From Metopolophium dirhodum (lineage: Eukaryota; Arthropoda; Insecta; Hemiptera; Aphididae): 64,000 nt of DNA. Positions 30,532 through 43,000 of this stretch are shown in pieces. The first letter of the stretch is position 1, and the number at the start of each line of letters is the position of its first letter. The notes below the pieces were generated by a model. The model searched no databases, was not told the DNA's origin, and saw only the letters and a program-made list of their open reading frames with translations. The position numbers and the translations under genes were made by a program. The stretch lies in NCBI RefSeq assembly GCF_019925205.1, contig NC_083564.1:9305491-9369490 (forward strand), read 5' to 3'.

Positions 30532-33173
30532 TAATATATAAATATAAATAAAAATATATTTGGTTAATATAAATCTTTTTTAAATGACTTATTTTTTAAA
30601 CACTATATTTTACGAGTAAATATATGAAATTGTTTGCGCTTATTTAAATGTATGTACTACAGACTGAAATATAACTGTAATATTTTGGATTTCTTGAAAA
30701 AAAATTCAAAGATTCTTTTAATTTAATAATAACAGTACATAGGTACCAGTTAAAAATAAATATCGTATTTTTTTTATTAATGAAACATAAAAATACTTTG
30801 TACATTTTTAGTAGGTAACACATTATATTTTTTCATATACCTAGCTTTATAACTTATTTATAATCTTTTAAAAATTCATTTAATCATTGTAGATTTAGAT
30901 CATTTTTTAGATTTTAATTTATGAAGTTTCGAGATCAAAATAATGATGACAATCTAACGTTAACTAAATCTATGATTCATTCATTGTTTTTTTAATATTA
31001 TTGTGTCATATAATATAATTATGTCACGGCAACTTTTTAATTTGAAAAATTGTGCAATAAAATTGAGCATATTTATGTAGGATATTTAAAAATTTAATGG
31101 TATGATACTCAACAGTTAAAATTAAACTATAATTATTAAAGTATAGTAGTATAATATTAAAAGAATATAACATCAAAAGATTCAACTGAAATATGTAAAT
31201 TGTCAATATAAATTAAAACTATTTTAAAATAGAATGGCAATTAGGTATAATTAAATACATTATAACTTATAACAGTTTTTTTAAAAATTTTTTTCTGAAA
31301 TAAGTGTAATCTATTCGTGTAAACCAAAAATATGCTGAAATAGTATTTACTCGAATACACTATAGTATAGGTAACTTAATATATTATATTATATAACTGT
31401 ATTATATAGGCTGGTGGTAACTTTTTAGTTTTTGTTAACTAAAAATTTCATAAAACGTCGTAAATGCACAACATATTTATTACTAATTGTTTGAAATAAA
31501 TCAGTTTTATGCGATTGATGTTAAGAGTATTGTGTATAACGGTCACCATTAAGTGTTGGTTAAATACAAATGCGTATATTTAAATGTGCATAATTTCATT
31601 ATTATAAATGTGTACGATTAAAATCTGGGTGATTGTAAAAATTAAATGTAATAAATTATTTTTAATAAACAGTTTTTTACACATAAAAATAATAATACAA
31701 TTACATTACTCTACCATACACAGAATTCCTAGTGTAGAATTAATTAGGTATTCAAACATATTATTAACGCTTGAGGTGTTGAGGATAACTTAAGTTTAAA
31801 TACCAACAGATTTCAGTAGGTACAACTTTTTTCCTTTAGCTGGCCAAAATAGCCTTTGTGTAGTATTGTATTTATGGAGATATAATATAGTAGAGAATAA
31901 AATATTATATTAGTTATCGTTATATTAATATTAAAGTGTACTAAATGCATGTAGGTACGTTTTTTAGTTAAAAAATAAATAGGTATGAATTCAGTTATTC
32001 GTATTGTGAATAAAAATCAATCAGTATTAGAGTTTTTTCTGCGAGTAAGTACCAATTTAATTAATTCAAAAATATTTATTGAGTTATTCAAAAACCAATT
32101 GTCTGGGTTTTTGTTATATTTGATTATTAACATAATTATAATAATAATAATAATATTTCAAACAAGTAAAACGTTCATTACAGTATATATTGTATAATTT
32201 AAGCAAGCAAATTATGTATTTTTTTTATTCTGCGCTATTTGGATACCAGACCAATTGTACCAATCAAGCTCTCAACGACGAGATTAAAGCATGAAAAAAG
32301 TGTTATTTTTATTAAATGCTCGATACAAATGTTTGTGTGTGTATTATACGCCTGTTGACGGTGTGTCAGTGTGTATGTATGGCGTATGCATTAAGTATCT
32401 CATGCACGTATAGGTTAATATATGGTGACAGAAGCGCATAAAAATGGCAATTTCAGAGTGCGGTCGTAGACGCAGGCAATAACCGGCCTATTATAGGTAG
32501 TGTAGCTCAAGTCGTTAAAATATTAGCATTTTATCTTCCGCACACGCATAATTGTTTTTGACCTACGACTGTAACAATTGGTAAAAAACAAAACCATTTT
32601 CAACGTGTCTCTCACGCCGCCCTCGCGCTTATGCGCCGACGATGCGACGGCGGGGATACGATCGAAAAAGAACCAACCCGTAAAAAAAAAAACCGAACGC
32701 CAACGAAAAAACATTAAAAGTTCACTTTAACGGTCGACACTTACTGCAGCGGTATTATATGGGCCATTTTGTAACCAGGCGAGCTCGACCAAACTGACAA
32801 GCATTGACTAGAAAAAAATAATATAAAAAATGATACGACTATAATGAGAGGTTTTCAGTTTTGATATTTTGGCTGTGTGATTTACTGACCATACAAGATT
32901 ATTGTCTTTTATTATGAAATTGTTATATTATATCTCGCAGTTAAAATATTATTATTTTTTTTTTCAATTAATCGAGAAACCGTCTTATAAATGTTATGTA
33001 TATACACGAGGTTATAGTAATTGTACAAGAAATATTATTTTAGTACATTTTAATACACGACAAATTGTAAATTCCTAATAATGATGACAAGATAATAAAA
33101 TGATAAAAGGTGTTATTATTATCGGATGGAAATAGTGGACAGTGAAAGATTATTTAATTACGTAGTTAAGAGG

Positions 33174-33583
33174 TTAGAGGACGTCACACCCGCATGTGTT
33201 GTCTCCACATTACAAGTGGGTAACATAGCAGCATAGTTTGGCTCCGTTAATTTTAAATTTGAGTGATTCGTCCTATTATGAAAATTGATGGTAAGAACAT
33301 TATTATATGTGTTCGTATGTTGTTTTTTTTGCGATAGTTCAATTTTTTACCAAGTTATGCGTTAATAATATAGTGTAAATTAAAAATGCTCATAACTCAC
33401 TTAAAAACTGAATAATCGTAAAAAACCAACATACGAACACAGCTGATAGTGTTCCTACCATCAAGTTTCATATAATAGATCTAATTTTTAAACTAACGGA
33501 GCTAAGCGTGATCTGCTGTAAATTTGCTATGTAACGCAGTTGTAAGACGGAGACAACACACGCGGGTGTGGGGCGTCCTCTTA
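33174..33583. mobile_element. MITE with about 100-bp inverted repeats, copy 1
   Basis: The left arm starts TTAGAGGACGTCACACCCGC, and the right arm ends with the inverse of TAAGAGGACGCCCCACACCC. Inner parts also pair: TGTTGTCTCC, TAACATAGCA and GGCTCCGTTAATTTTAAA with their inverses at 33480-33560. A further inner pair, GTTCGTATGTTG near 33312 and CAACATACGAAC near 33430, extends the fold. TTAAGAG and CTAAGAG outside the ends may be a decayed target duplication. Related to 61080-61262. Confidence 0.78.
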
Positions 33584-33604
33584 CTAAGAGTAGGCTAATG
33601 ATGG

Positions 33605-34065
33605 ACATAACGACTTCACCTAACCTAGTTTTTCGAGAACTTCAGAGTTTGTATTTTCAGGTTGAACTGCGATGGGTGATGCATTGTAATGTTGTGATAT
33701 CGGCGTATGATTGTTTATATTTTTGATTAGTGCTCGGAGCGGAGAGTCATTTTGTGGCATTACTGCGAACGTACGGGTTGAACGAATGTTGTATTTGATC
33801 GCTTCATGTCTTATGCTAGTTGAGATGAGGTTTTTGTAAAAAAAAAGGCATCCATTACACGAGGCTGCATACAGCCCCACAAATATACAGCGCACTTGGC
33901 GGGATCCGATGGCTGTTTTGTGCAATCGCTTGAGAAATGACCCTCCTCGCGCATTTAACCCAACGCGGGAAACAACGACAGTAATTCTTGGTGAGATAGT
34001 AATAAGCCTGGCAATCAATGCACTTTGAAGGAAAGCGTTTTTACTTCGGCAGTTCAATTTTTATT
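33605..34065 (-). pseudogene. Decayed Jockey-like gag fragment
   Basis: A 145-residue minus-strand ORF (34057-33620) looks open, but family-like sequence moves between frames. One frame reads KCIDCQAYYYLTKNYCRCFP then RWVKCA, a damaged first zinc knuckle pair. The long ORF then reads CIFVGLYAASCNGCLFFYKN, in place of the usual C-x2-C-GG-H-A-x-Y-x-G-C third knuckle with FYKNL. SYADITT appears in the other frame near 33690, a motif after gag knuckles. It is a remnant of a non-LTR gag with several indels and substitutions, unrelated in detail to elements A and B. It abuts a MITE. Confidence 0.6.
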
Positions 34066-34378
34066 TTCATGTGGAGCAGTAGATTTAAATTAAGAATGTC
34101 ATCGTCATTTAAATAATATTTTGAACATTAAAAAAAATATTTACAATAATATTATGTATCTATATGATATTGAAAGTTGGCTGTAATTATTATTATCAAC
34201 CTCTAAGAGCCAATTAGTGTATACGTTTTTATCCCCTATAATTAGTTTATTTTGCACTTTTCAGTTACCTATACATTATTATAATATAAAAATTAAATTA
34301 CACAGGTGTTATAATAATATCAGTATAGCACGAATCGTTTATAATGTAGGTATCTAAACTTGTATTTTAAATTATCCG

Positions 34379-34429
34379 CAGTGGCGCAACTAGGGCTGAA
34401 ATGTTGGGGGGGGGGGGGCTGTAGCCCCC
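34379..34429 (+). mobile_element. hAT-type terminus with poly-G hairpin
   Basis: CAGTGGCGCAACTAGGG is a typical hAT left end. A 13-G run (34406-34418) follows and GGGGGCT-GT-AGCCCCC (34414-34429) can fold. The matching right end (inverse CCCTAGTTGCGCCACTG) was not found downstream, so this is a lone or badly decayed end. Confidence 0.5.
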
Positions 34430-37400
34430 ACCTGAAATTACATGAAAAGTAACCCGTATACACCCCCATTATGTTCGCTTAAAAATATAAGAAATCATAC
34501 AAACAAAATCAATTATTTATTTACTCAAGTATTTAATTATACCTTATTTTTTAATATTTATATTATAATTTTCAAACATTAACAATAATATTTTTTGCTT
34601 AATACCTTTATATTATAATATATTATAATATATCCCCGAAAAAAAATATTACGTTTTCTAATAATATTTTAACGATATGTAAATAATAATAATTATTAAT
34701 AGAAGTAGATTTTACAAGTTTTATTTAATATTGATAGATACAACATTTAAAAGATTATAAAATAAAAATATTTCGAATGATCGATACATCAAATAAAATA
34801 AATTATTATTAAACAAATAGTTAATGAATATAGGTACCTAATCAGTAATATTTTAAAAGAACTATTAACATAATATGTTGTTTCACATCGTGATATAAAA
34901 CAAAACAATATTATTGTTCATTTTTTAATATTATTTATTATATAGTAATTTTTTTGATGAAAAGTATACCTATATTATATAAGTATAATAATATATTTGT
35001 AATTAAATATTAATAATGTAATAATTACACTAATTACTTTTTAAAAATGCCATGTGGTTGTCAGTAATATTGTAGTCTGGGGGTTATTTTTCCTAGGGTC
35101 GGAAATTTTTTCAGGGGATTTTTATTCCGCCATTACCTATCTCTATGTTATAGTTCAGTGCATAGGTATTCTGTAAAATTATGTGTAATAATCTTACCAA
35201 ATATAAAATAATTTATATCATACCGACATAAATTGTTTCCATAAAACGAATACAAGCATACAGCTTATGATATTTACCATATATATCATAGGCAACATAA
35301 ATAAAAATAGTTTAAATTAAAATTAAAAAAATTAAATAATTACATTTTTTCCAAAAAAAAAATAAGAAATAGGTACGGTTTAATTTTTAAAGATTTGTTT
35401 ATATTTTATGAAAGAATTAAATAATTTATTTTGAGGGGGCTATTACAAGTTTTGGGGGGAGCTAAACCCAGCTAAACCATCTACATATCAATTTTAATAT
35501 GCCCTGAAATTTTTATCGAAATCGGTTTGGTGGATCTTGAGTTATAGAATTTATTCAAAATGTACACGTCTTATTTTTTTATATAATATAGATTATAGAT
35601 GTACCGTTCCTACTTTATGCATACGGTTTTTCGCAAACTACCTATCTACGAAATATTTCTATAGTATAAATATTTATTCACTTTGTTGGATCGTAATATA
35701 GTATGACAGACTACAATTAAAATAGAGTTATGTACGTGTGGAGGAGGATGACATAAAAAAAACATTATTTTTGTATTTTTTTTTATTCAAGGTTTAACAC
35801 TTATGTTTTATAAGTAGGTATTGGTTAAAATAAAAGCTTTTTGGATATTAGCTCAAGAAGTTAGTTTTCATAAAAGAATATACGTTTTACTTATAATTTT
35901 TTTTTTCTATAGTATATAAGACTTAAAACAGCTTTTAAATATTTTAATTCCGGGTATTTAGTAAATAAGTATTATGGAGTAACCGTGTTTCAAATACTCG
36001 TAATTCTACTACTGCTCGGTTGGAATGGCCGTTAAGTAAAACATTCTAACCGTGTACTATTACGTGCTGCCAGCACGGCTGGTATGTTGACAAACATCTT
36101 GAAACTTTTGTCAAGAGGGTTAAAAGGGCGGTCATTTATATTTACCTTTTACACTACTATTTGACTGTACAATTACATCGTCGGACATCTAAGGCCTTGA
36201 TTACGCTATTTATAAAACACATTCAATTGTTTTAACAATATTTTACAAATATATTTTTAAATTGGCATTAACGTGTGTGGTAAATATCGAATATCAGACA
36301 TTGTAATAATTAATCAAAGTGACTTTTATGTTATTATACTATTTATATTACAATAATTATTTACGATATTTTTGAATTATCAACTTGGATAATTATGATA
36401 ACATTTACCATTTAATGATAAAAATAAAAGTAACAACAATAGTAATTATGATAATCATGATTTTATATATTATATTATAACTTACCTGTCAAGTAAAATG
36501 TAGTAAAAAGCATATGCACATTACGTACCTTTTTCAAAGTAGAAAAATTCTACAATAGTATAAAAAAATGTTTTAATATTCATACAACTGTAGTCTGGTG
36601 CACTTATGACATACAATTTTGGACACCTATTTTTTATTTTTATTTTTAATTATGTTAATGGTTTTAGGAATAAAAGTACTTCTACGAGCTGCTTGGTCTT
36701 AATTTTTTGTATTATTGCAAAGAAAGGATTTGGATTTTAGTTAAAAGACAAAGCTATCCTACAAATATTTTATTAAATTTAATTTTTAAAAAAGGAATAT
36801 TTTAAATTCTAGCTTTGGACGATTTGCTTTAATTAATAAGGAAACAACATACCTAATTAAAAAGTGTTAGCATTTAAGAATGCAGATTGTCTATTTAATA
36901 ATATATTATGTAAATGAGTGTCATAAAATAGTTTGTAAATAAATCAATTTAAAAAACAATATAACATTCAATTTTATTTAAATGCTAATTAAAATAAATA
37001 TAATATGATACATTACCGACTAATATATTATAAGTTCAGATTTTTAATTAAAAATGTATTTTTAATTAAGGTGATTCAAAGAAAGCTGGATGAGTAATTG
37101 AGTTAAGATGACTAAATTAAATTTTAAGATCCTTTGATGAATATGGTTATAATTTTCATAACTTCCAAATGAATAAAAATACGAGAAATACTGCAAAAAA
37201 GCCAGTCTGTAAGACAAAAAAAGTTTTTAAAATACTTATAAAACTTCAAAGGATAAATATATTTTTTTACATGGGTCAATATTAATCATCGATATAATAA
37301 AGGAGTCTTTTAAATTTTTTAAACGGAAAAAAAAAATTGTTAAAGATAGTTTCTTCATCAATATAGGCACTTAATTACTTTTGCTGTAAATTAAACGCCT

Positions 37401-38384
37401 AATTAAAACCCGTCGACATAAAACCGGTGTCAAATTAAAAAAGAACAATTATTTTTAAATTTGTTTTAATTTATTATAATATACATACATAATAAATATT
37501 TCATAATATTATTTTTAGTACTAAAAAGCTAATAAGAATTCCAAATACCTAATTAAAAGTAAAAAAAAACTGAATTGTAATAGAGCAAAATATAGATGAT
37601 ACCTATTTATGTAATAATTATGTAACTGAACGATTTATTAATATATTTTTACTAGCTTCTAACCAAATTTAATGGTACCTAATTCAGTTATATATTATAT
37701 AGTAACTATTTTCTTAATTATAAACTATAACAATGTCATTAAACAAAATAAAACATGGTTTAAAATATCCTTTTCAATATAATTATTTGATTAATCTGTT
37801 TCTGTCAAATTATATTTGATTGTTTAACTATTAGCATTGAACAACTAAACACCCACGTGTTTTTTAGTTTTAGGATAAAATATTAAACTGGTAAATTAAT
37901 TTTTTAACACACTATTTGCATAATATTTTTGTGAAGTTTATTTATGCAAAATACACAGTTTATTAAGAAATCTTAACTATGTTTGATATTTTGATTATTC
38001 TTATCTTATAAAACTAAATAATATACATTTTACCGGTTTCAGTTTAAAACCATTTTATTTTTGTAAACACATACATATCAAATTGTATTTTTATAGTGTT
38101 TTTAAAAAGATAATCGATACATTTTCTAATTAAGCAGCGACGCGTTGGTGTTACAAACAATTTACTGCTTTTGCATTTAGCTATACAAGGGAAACCATGG
38201 AAAAGTCTAATGTGTAAAACATACACCTTAAGTCAAATCATATTATGTGATTCCAGTTATTTTAGACAGATTTTAAACCAAATTGTTATTTCCTGCACAC
38301 GGTTTAATTAAATTTGATATTTGTAGAAAGAAAATAATCGAACAATTTTTATTATTTAGGTAAATTGATTAAAAACTGTCAAGT

Positions 38385-38520
38385 AGGAAACCGCTCTGCT
38401 GTATAGTTGTAGGTTTTTAATGTCGTACTCATCGAGTATAGGTCACTGCAATGGATGTATAATTCAATGATAGATCATTGTCTACGATGAAAAACGTTTC
38501 TATGCGCAGACGATAATAAT
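38385..38520 (-). repeat. Diverged minus-strand relative of the dispersed repeat tail
   Basis: On the minus strand the order CGTTTTTCAT, CAATGATCTATCATTGAATT, CATCCATTGCAGTGACC, ACAGCAGAGCGG matches the tail of copies at 5103, 7720 and 10310, with an insertion near GATGAGTACGAC. Shows the family also occurs in the DIP-like intron. Confidence 0.6.
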
Positions 38521-38529
38521 AATAATTTA

Positions 38530-38549
38530 TTGGTAACCATGGTTACCAA
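38530..38549. repeat. Perfect 20-bp palindrome
   Basis: TTGGTAACCA followed by its exact reverse complement. It sits next to the diverged repeat copy. Could be a hairpin or dimeric protein site; function unknown. Confidence 0.6.
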
Positions 38550-40868
38550 ACGTTTACATTAAAAATAATATTAAAATTTAAACAAATTATAATTACAGAC
38601 TGTTTTAAAAAGCAATAGAATTTTTTTTTAATTTTGATCTCTCAGAGCTCAAACTAGACCAGAAAAAACTTCCAAAGTGAAAACGAATTCTATAAAAAGT
38701 GCCTTCAGACGTACACAAAAAAAAACGCATTGTATGATCAATGCATTCATTGCTTCTCTCAGAATAATAAAATACCTAATAATATAATATATTATTGTAT
38801 TTTCTTTTTTTAAATATATACCATTTCCGGTTTTTTTTTTATAGCAGCTACATATTAATAACAATGCATTCACCAATCATGTACAAATAATTATTCATTA
38901 CAGTAAATAGGTATTATATTTAAACCACAATGTGTATTGTATCTTATTTAAGAAGAATCCAACCTAACCCAGACATAGAATATTTGTCTTTTATGCAAAT
39001 GGATACATATAATCATTTAACATTGTATAATGTACAAATTGTACAATATTCATTTAGGTAGTATATTATTCTTCTGTAATGCTCATCCATTATCATTCAA
39101 AACTAATTGATAGATAATACCTACTTTATAATATAACTTAAACGCATATGAGTATTTATTATTTTTTGTTCGCTGTTGATCTTGAGTTATGATACAAAAG
39201 AAAATTGAACAAACTAATTATGAAACGTGTCTAACCTATAAAATGTAAATACGTAATAGGTTAGGTGTACCTAAGTACCTAACTAATATTAACAATGTTT
39301 TAGTAAGTAGCAACAGTGCAACACATTTACATTTTATTTTGCAAGGATAAACTACATCGAGTTTTATAAGTTATAACAACCATGGATAGTAACATTTTTT
39401 TTATTTTTAAATTATATTAACTGTACTATCTGTGCTAGATTACCTCAAAAAACAAATATGATATTTATCTAATATATACAACAATACTAACGAATAATAT
39501 GAGGAGCGAAGCTATCCAGTGATACTACCCAGAGTGTTTTTATATATTATTTTAGTTTGAAATTATTTTGACATAGTATGTTCAAATACACTTATTTAAA
39601 CATTTAATTGGTCAACCTATAAAATAATAAACATAAATAAAATAAATAATAAACAGATAAAGTCATAAGATAGTCAAAGTTTTTGTCACATCATATACAT
39701 AAAACTCGTATATTATATAGGTCTTGGGAAAAAAAAAACACCAAATTTTAACATTTTATTCATTCGTGTGTATTGTTATTTGTCCAGATAAGTTCTATTC
39801 CTACATAGATAACGAAACGAAAACTATACATTACTTGTGACTTTTAGACCGAACAAGATTGCTAGTGGATCGAACCCTTAACAAGGCCGCAATAAAAATA
39901 AATCCATATAGGTAGATAGGCGAATAGAAGAATAAAACAAAAAAAAAACATTCAGAAAAATAAAGACACAGTTTATAACGATAAGGACAAGTCTCCTGGG
40001 ATGCGTAAAACTATAGTATCGCAGCTTATATAAAAAATTTCAGCAATATCAATCCGGTGAAAATTCACTACTCACCAAATTAAATCGTCTTGTTATTTAA
40101 TAAATGGTTATGCAAATCAAGTCAAATTTTAAAATTTTTTTTTTTAAACTTATTTAACAAAGTGTAAATAATAATAATACATAGGTAGGTAATATAATAA
40201 TATCAAATCTAAATCTAAACTCATTTAACAACATAAATATTATTCAAATTTTCTTATAGGTAGGTATAATGCTGTTTTCATTATAGTACACACCTACATA
40301 ACTATTATTACTATTACCTATATTATAAGTTATTTTGGGTTAATGTGTCGGGCATGTGCTTAATCATCTTAATATTTGCTTGTACATTTTGCGGTTTTGA
40401 AAAATATATATTTATTTGATAGTAATTCATTTTTCTAGATGCGACGTAATCAATCTTCTCTTAATTTTATTTTGTTTGACGGTTTCCAACTATGACAAAA
40501 TTAATCTCCGTCTACAATTCCATACTCTCGTACCTAATCCTCAAATATGTTTATTTTTATTTTTGATCTGTAACTTAACTAGTGTTACGAAAATTTGTAT
40601 ATTAAAAAATGTATGTTTCGAATTGACTGAGAATTATAATTATAATTCTTAAACACGTTAATTATTGTTATTATTATTATTACTAGGTATGGATTTTTTT
40701 TGGATAGTTTATATTATCTTTCATGTAACTACCCTATAGACATGGTCACCAGACATACTTATTTTATAAGGACAGTACTTTTTTTTGAAGACATGTCCTA
40801 TTGTCCTAAATAAATTGCTGAAATACACCAAAAAGTACTTATTTTAAATGATGTAACAATCCAAATAG

Positions 40869-40870
<2 letters not shown>

Positions 40871-40911
<41 letters not shown>
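40871..40911 (+). repeat. 41-base poly(T) tract
   Basis: Uninterrupted T run in the hAT-like remnant. It may be a retroposon tail on the minus strand, but no retroposon body is recognised to the right. Length is assembly-sensitive. Confidence 0.7.
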
Positions 40912-40915
<4 letters not shown>

Positions 40916-41164
40916 AAGCCAATTATTAAATTCATAACATTTTTGACACCTTTGATTTGTATAGGAAAAATAAAATGCATCCTTATCAATGTTTTACAAA
41001 AACGTGTGATCGTCAGAGTGGAGGCACTGTTATAACAACGCTGCGGCATGATATTATTTATTATCTATGGCGGCAAGGCTTTCTTGTTATCTTGATTTAC
41101 GGTAATGCTTATTGCTTATAATGATTACAATTAATCAAATAAAATATTAAAATGAAGTAAAATT

Positions 41165-41715
41165 ATTTTTCGAAATGGCTGTGTATGGTAGGAAGTGTAA
41201 TTTTAATAGTGATCTACAAACATAATAAGTCAACTTCAAATTCAACTAGCATTGTTTATTGTGAAATATGTAAATGTGAAATCAATAGATCGAATAGCGA
41301 TCGCAGTAATATTAATACATGGGGGACGAGGTGGCCGAGTGGTCTAACGCGACGGATTCGGCACAGCCGGTCCGAGTTCGATCCTCGACCACTGGGCGGC
41401 ATTTTTCTCCGTGCAAGTCACGGTGTCCGGAGAACAAGTGCCGCCATCCCCCCACCCCGGGGCACGGCAGAAACCTACGGGTGCCCCATTAGAAATTCTG
41501 CCAAACACAACACACACGTGTACCAACCTACCCAATATAAAACCTACCAAACCTACCCAATATAAAACCTACAGTGCCCTCCCCACACCCAATGGCCTAT
41601 GTTGCCGCGGGTTACCCAATAAAAAAAAAAAAAAAAAAAAAATATTAATACACATTTAACAAAAAAAAAAAATATATTGGCTCTAAAGGCTGCTTCATCG
41701 ATTGGAAAGGTAATT
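41165..41715 (+). pseudogene. BED/hAT N-terminal zinc-finger remnant split by SINE
   Basis: Before the SINE a frame reads STSNSTSIVYCEICKCEIN then RSNSDRSNIN, with CxxC of a BED-like transposase finger. After the SINE, family-like sequence resumes: THLTKKK, then LALKAASSIGK in a shifted frame after an A-run. Removing the SINE and one target copy would place NIN and TH next to each other, where the finger His lies. No downstream transposase core is recognisable. Confidence 0.62.
41320..41640 (+). mobile_element. tRNA-derived SINE with poly(A) tail
   Basis: The head GGGGGACGAGGTGGCCGAGT resembles a tRNA with a long variable arm (Ser/Leu type). A box TGGCCGAGTGG lies at 41332-41342 and B box GAGTTCGATCC at 41374-41384, so RNA polymerase III could transcribe it. 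The body has a 24-bp duplicated unit (CCTACCCAATATAAAACC) and ends in about 22 A. AATATTAATACA flanks both sides exactly (41308-41319, 41641-41652), a 12-bp target duplication from LINE-driven insertion. The perfect flanks suggest a fairly recent event. It probably depends on a LINE elsewhere. Confidence 0.9.
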
Positions 41716-42976
41716 AACGACTTTAAATATAATACTTATTAGTTATTCTTCAGACAATTTACTTATTACAAAAAATAAATATGTAATAATATGTAAAAAA
41801 TACTTAAGTTTTTGAATTTTTTTTTATGACGAAATGTGTTATGGAGTGTTTAATAAGTTGTTATGTACTAATAATACTGTATAATAAGTTTAAATGAACT
41901 TAAAGAAATGCATAGATCTCAAAATTGTTTTGTTATGAAAGTCACACGGTTTAAGTCAAATAATAAATAGGAAATTTTTTTAATTAATAGTAAGATTACA
42001 AATTTATGTTATGCTATGTCAGTTATGTTTCAAAATGAATAAAGGTAGTTTAATTTGTATTGTATTTTATAATCTATATAATATAATATAATAATAATAT
42101 GTTATATTGTAAAACCTTTGGGCTTTGTACTTTTTTTTTTTTTAAATATCTGGTCACTATACCTAAATATATTTTATATTAGGCGAGTTGTACGACACAG
42201 ACGACTATCACATGTTAACTATCATTATAGTTATAAGTATATTATATAAAAAAAAACTGACGACTATTAAGAATGACAATGGTTTTTCCAAGTAGGTGCA
42301 TAGTTAGCGAAGTGTGTTTCATTACCTAATGTACGGCGTTGGAAGTGACTCTGTCAGAAATTTTCTGGTTTTAAACCATAATAAGTTTAAACAGTTTTTT
42401 TTTTAAGACCTGTTGTCTCAATTATTTACTGTACGATTTTCTAACACACGAATTCGTTGTGCAAACCATTGAGTGTCTTGATCTTTTATTTTTCTTTCTA
42501 AGAACGATTAATAACTTATACATTTAAAACTATTTTATGTGTGCTTTCTTTTGGAATCTAAAATAATAAATAACGGCGTTAATAATCGAACTTGTAGGTT
42601 TCTCGAACGTTTTCCTAGTTGGTCTCGGAAAATCGAAAATACCCAGAAACGCAGTAACCGGCCAGCTGCTAGTCGCAGGTCATACACTTTGATTTCACTA
42701 GTTTGCTGGAATACCATTGTAGTGGAAACGTTCGTTATCACTTTTTATTATCAGGTTGTAAATAGCTAGCGCGAAATGGTCTAGAGGTTACTAATGCAGT
42801 CGTTTTATTTACTTTTCCATTTCTTGGACCGCCTTCAATTTACCATTTCATACTCTCTTATTTTTCACGTCTGCGAAATTAATACGTTTTTTTCCTTATC
42901 TTTGTCGTTACAAAAATCGACGGGGCGTATGTGCGACAATGAAATGGTCTTAATCCAATATAAGGAGAGAACGATT

Positions 42977-43000
42977 GGGGGGGGGGGAGGGGGGGGGGGG
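42977..43000 (+). repeat. Poly-G tract with one A
   Basis: 24 bases with a single A at 42988, followed by GAGAC-rich purines. Could form G-quadruplex-like structure on the + strand; likely a simple mutation product. Confidence 0.6.

Larger units (their letters stand above)
40742..42160 (+). mobile_element. hAT-like remnant, interrupted by a SINE
   Basis: The left end ATGGTCACCAGACAT (about 40742) and the inverse of ATAGTGACCAGATAT (ending near 42150) form weak terminal repeats, similar to the TAACGTGACCATA end of the hAT at 12780. Left subterminal sequence repeats GGACAGTAC and GTCCTATTGTCCT, echoing the subterminal GTCCCGC motifs there. Inside are a 41-T run and a zinc-finger remnant split by a SINE. 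CCTATAGA and CCTAAATA outside the ends could be decayed duplications. Boundaries approximate. Confidence 0.5.

Noticed and set aside
35480..35545. Sequence resembling a common insect repeat phrase (TTTTTATCGAAATCGGTT)
   Set aside because: Single short stretch without borders; family could not be assigned.
40798..41049. 83-codon minus-strand ORF with a Lys run
   Set aside because: The Lys run is the poly(T) tract; the remainder has no recognised domain.
41321..41392. Possible functional tRNA gene (Ser/Leu type)
   Set aside because: Acceptor and anticodon stems do not pair convincingly, and it continues into a SINE body with poly(A) tail and target duplication.
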